The notes under the pieces are model-generated. The model ran no database searches, was not told the DNA's origin, and worked only from the letters and a program-made list of their open reading frames with translations. A stretch of 14,363 nt of DNA. It comes from an uncultured Gammaproteobacteria bacterium (GTDB lineage: Bacteria; Pseudomonadota; Gammaproteobacteria; Pseudomonadales; UBA5518). The stretch's first letter is position 1, and every line of letters begins with the position of its first letter. Positions 13,807-14,363 of the stretch are shown here, in pieces. Both the position numbers and the translations under genes were made by a program. The DNA lies in the NCBI GenBank assembly GCA_903921135.1, contig CAIXOY010000525.1, positions 1-14,363 of the forward strand. Direction: 5' to 3'.

Positions 13807-13887
13807 GTCGCGGGCATGGCCCGCTCCCACGGGAGACTGTCGCGGGCATGGCCCGCTCCCACGGGAGACTGTCGCGGGCATGGCCCG
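13807..13887. repeat. Three tandem 32-bp REP-like units with hairpins
   Basis: Two identical 32-bp units (13807-13838, 13839-13870) and a partial third (13871-13887) lie between two convergent genes. Each unit contains GCGGGC-ATG-GCCCGC, a 6-bp stem with a 3-nt loop (for example 13810-13824). The full units also carry CTCCC-AC-GGGAG, a second short inverted repeat (for example 13824-13835). On the minus strand the core reads GTGGGAGCGGGC, like REP elements of Pseudomonas and related bacteria that are mobilised by RAYT transposases. No RAYT gene is in the window. The hairpins could end or stabilise both transcripts. Confidence 0.85.
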
Positions 13888-13904
13888 TTTGATCGCACTG
13901 CCGT

Positions 13905-13914
13905 CCCCTAGGGG
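13905..13914. repeat. 10-bp perfect palindrome at the acyltransferase stop
   Basis: CCCCTAGGGG spans the TAG stop (13908-13910, minus strand) of the acyltransferase gene. With the REP-like hairpins just before it, this could contribute to transcript ending. No U-tract follows on either strand. Confidence 0.3.
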
Positions 13915-14363
13915 CGGGAGGGGTTGCGGGGCCAGCGCCGCTTCATGCAGACCCACTGTCCAGGGTTCTGGCGGATCCAGCGTTCGAACTCGAGGTTCAT
14001 CTCCCGCGTCATGCCAAGCGCCTGCTCGTCAGCGTTCCCGCAGGCGGGGTCCGGGCTGATCAGCCGCGTCAGCACCATCCGGTAACGCTCGCCCGGCAGG
14101 CGGTCACATCGCACCGTGATGAGTGGGCATTGGTAGCGCAGCGCGAGGCGCGCAGCTGCCGTGTTCGTCATGGCCTCGTACCCGCAGAAGCTCACCATCC
14201 GCCCCTGGTCGAAACGCGTGTCGGTGGCAAAACCCACGCAGTTCCCCGACGCCAGTTCACGCAGCAGGGGCTTCGCGCTGTCATCGCGACTGAGCCAGCG
14301 GCAGCCCATGGCCTCACGCAGATCAAGGAACAGCGACCGCACGAGCGGATTGAGCTCTGGCGC
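13908..14363 (-). CDS. LpxL/HtrB-family lipid acyltransferase, C-terminal part (cut by window end)
   Basis: The last 151 residues of a LpxL/LpxM-type acyltransferase (lysophospholipid acyltransferase superfamily), which adds a secondary acyl chain to lipid A or a related lipid at the inner membrane. Recognisable parts are APELNPLVRSLFLDLRE, GFATDTRFDQGRMVSFCGYEAMTNTAAARLAL, a basic RCDRLPGERYRMVLTRLI segment, and the ending NPGQWVCMKRRW, equivalent to the family's PEQWLWxHRRW. The catalytic HX4D lies upstream, outside the window, so activity cannot be judged. The reading frame stays open to 14363, so this is a truncated view and the GTG at 14342 is not a credible start. It is convergent with the CDP-alcohol phosphotransferase, separated by the REP-like repeats. 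Lipid A, ornithine lipid or another lipid as acceptor is open. Confidence 0.85.
   Translation of the reverse strand, partial: APELNPLVRSLFLDLREAMGCRWLSRDDSAKPLLRELASGNCVGFATDTRFDQGRMVSFCGYEAMTNTAAARLALRYQCPLITVRCDRLPGERYRMVLTRLISPDPACGNADEQALGMTREMNLEFERWIRQNPGQWVCMKRRWPRNPSRP

Noticed and set aside
13807..13887. CRISPR array.
   Set aside because: The 32-bp units are contiguous with no unique spacers, and no cas genes are present. The hairpin content fits REP elements.

Overview
The window is GC-rich, densely packed chromosomal DNA that fits a gammaproteobacterium. The evidence is a PBP1B gene followed by an LpoP-type TPR lipoprotein, a ModF-type double ATPase, a DUF2333 protein, and REP-like GTGGGAG/GCGGGC hairpins of a kind familiar from Pseudomonas and relatives. 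I cannot name the genus. There is no rRNA, tRNA, CRISPR array, insertion sequence or integrase, and no gene-free stretch longer than about 230 bp. Twelve genes are supported; those at both ends are cut by the window border.

Layout. (1) 1-2191: the 5' part of dsbD (minus), then divergently a PCu(A)C copper chaperone and a DUF2333 membrane protein, an envelope redox/copper neighbourhood. (2) 2201-3208: a PfkB/adenosine-kinase-like gene (minus), convergent with DUF2333. (3) 3327-6610: mrcB (PBP1B) followed by a lipoprotein with a TPR domain, most likely its activator LpoP. (4) 6612-8102: a ModF-like tandem ABC ATPase (minus) whose first Walker B motif lacks the catalytic Glu. (5) 8187-9425: a CoA-type Nudix hydrolase and a stand-alone Lon substrate-binding-domain protein. 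(6) 9479-12376 (minus): an apparent operon of alpha/beta hydrolase, apt and a Tat-type amidase. (7) 12605-13783: a CDP-alcohol phosphotransferase with an unusual N-terminal domain. A triple 32-bp REP-like repeat separates it from the convergent, truncated LpxL/HtrB-family acyltransferase.

How the genes relate. mrcB and lpoP form a peptidoglycan synthase plus outer-membrane activator pair, and the same 10-mer, CTACACTTCG, lies upstream of both. apt and the PfkB kinase may both serve purine salvage, but they are not adjacent. The CDP-alcohol phosphotransferase and the acyltransferase point to lipid head-group and acyl-chain chemistry.

Most of the window is ordinary housekeeping sequence. The points most worth a second look are the CDP-alcohol phosphotransferase with an apparently degenerate nucleotidyltransferase-like domain, the asymmetric ModF-like ATPase, the YPA-repeat linker of the LpoP candidate, an extra cysteine pair in the copper chaperone, and the possible leaderless starts of dsbD and mrcB.
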